Shown here piece after piece: positions 5,922 to 5,959 of a DNA stretch of 5,959 nucleotides; positions within the stretch are counted from its first letter, which is position 1, and each line of letters opens with the position of its first letter. This DNA comes from CAYGZA01 sp964354135 (GTDB taxonomy: Bacteria > Planctomycetota > Planctomycetia > Pirellulales > Thermoguttaceae). The stretch covers positions 1 to 5,959 of the forward strand of contig CAYGZA010000367.1 of the NCBI GenBank assembly GCA_964354135.1, given 5' to 3'. Under the pieces are notes generated by a model. The model had not been told where the DNA came from. It did not search any database and saw nothing but the letters and a program-made list of their open reading frames with translations. The position numbers were made by a program, and so were the translations under genes.

Positions 5922-5959
5922 ATGAAGGCGTATCTCTTGGCACTGGTGGCCACCATCGT
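5922..5959 (+). CDS. Start of a probable secreted protein (cut by the right edge)
   Basis: Only 12 codons and two bases are visible. They read M-K-A-Y followed by LLALVATI, a positively charged residue and then a hydrophobic run, as in a signal peptide or membrane anchor. It begins 19 bp after the kinase stop with a reasonable ribosome-binding site and is on the same strand, so it is probably the third gene of the sigma-kinase operon. Nothing can be said of its product beyond likely export or membrane insertion. Confidence 0.65.
   Translation, partial: MKAYLLALVATI

Noticed and set aside
5015..5956. 313-codon open frame on the minus strand opposite the kinase gene
   Set aside because: The kinase strand has every catalytic motif in order; the opposite frame shows no domain and no plausible start context.

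Overview
The window looks like a planctomycete chromosome, most plausibly a Gemmataceae relative. This is an inference from gene content, recalled from knowledge of the group rather than searched. The pointers are an ECF sigma factor overlapping a transmembrane Ser/Thr kinase, secreted PEGA-domain proteins, a secreted WD40 propeller, a recurring 'GP..xGLqA' beta-sandwich, weak Shine-Dalgarno signals before some genes, and GC-rich DNA throughout. No RNA gene, IS element, CRISPR array or clear terminator is visible. Coding density is high and the longest non-coding stretch is about 259 bp.

Layout. Two gene groups diverge from an intergenic region at 3746-4004. Leftwards (minus strand) lie a 685-residue protein (3745-1688: signal peptide, PEGA domain, beta-sandwich, seven WD40 blades) and, 31 bp further on, a second protein (from 1656, running off the left edge after 552 codons: signal peptide, PEGA domain, diverged beta-sandwich, a different C-terminal domain). 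Rightwards (plus strand) lie an ECF-type sigma factor (4005-4703), a Ser/Thr kinase overlapping it by ATGA (4700-5902: cytoplasmic kinase, one membrane helix, external PEGA-like domain), and the first 12 codons of a probable secreted protein (5922 to the right edge).

How they may work together. All three long-range domain proteins carry a PEGA or PEGA-like module predicted to lie outside the cytoplasm. One is the sensor end of the kinase; the other two are the N-terminal modules of the secreted proteins. The simplest model is a sigma factor-kinase signalling pair whose external domain belongs to the same class as those of the divergently encoded secreted proteins. Either the secreted proteins are the regulon, or both sets bind the same envelope component. 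This is inference.

The most striking direct observation is that the first 91 codons of the two minus-strand proteins are 86% identical in both DNA and protein. The following domain, which appears to be the same beta-sandwich in both, then falls abruptly to roughly a quarter identity. This pattern fits gene conversion or module swapping of the signal peptide plus PEGA unit.
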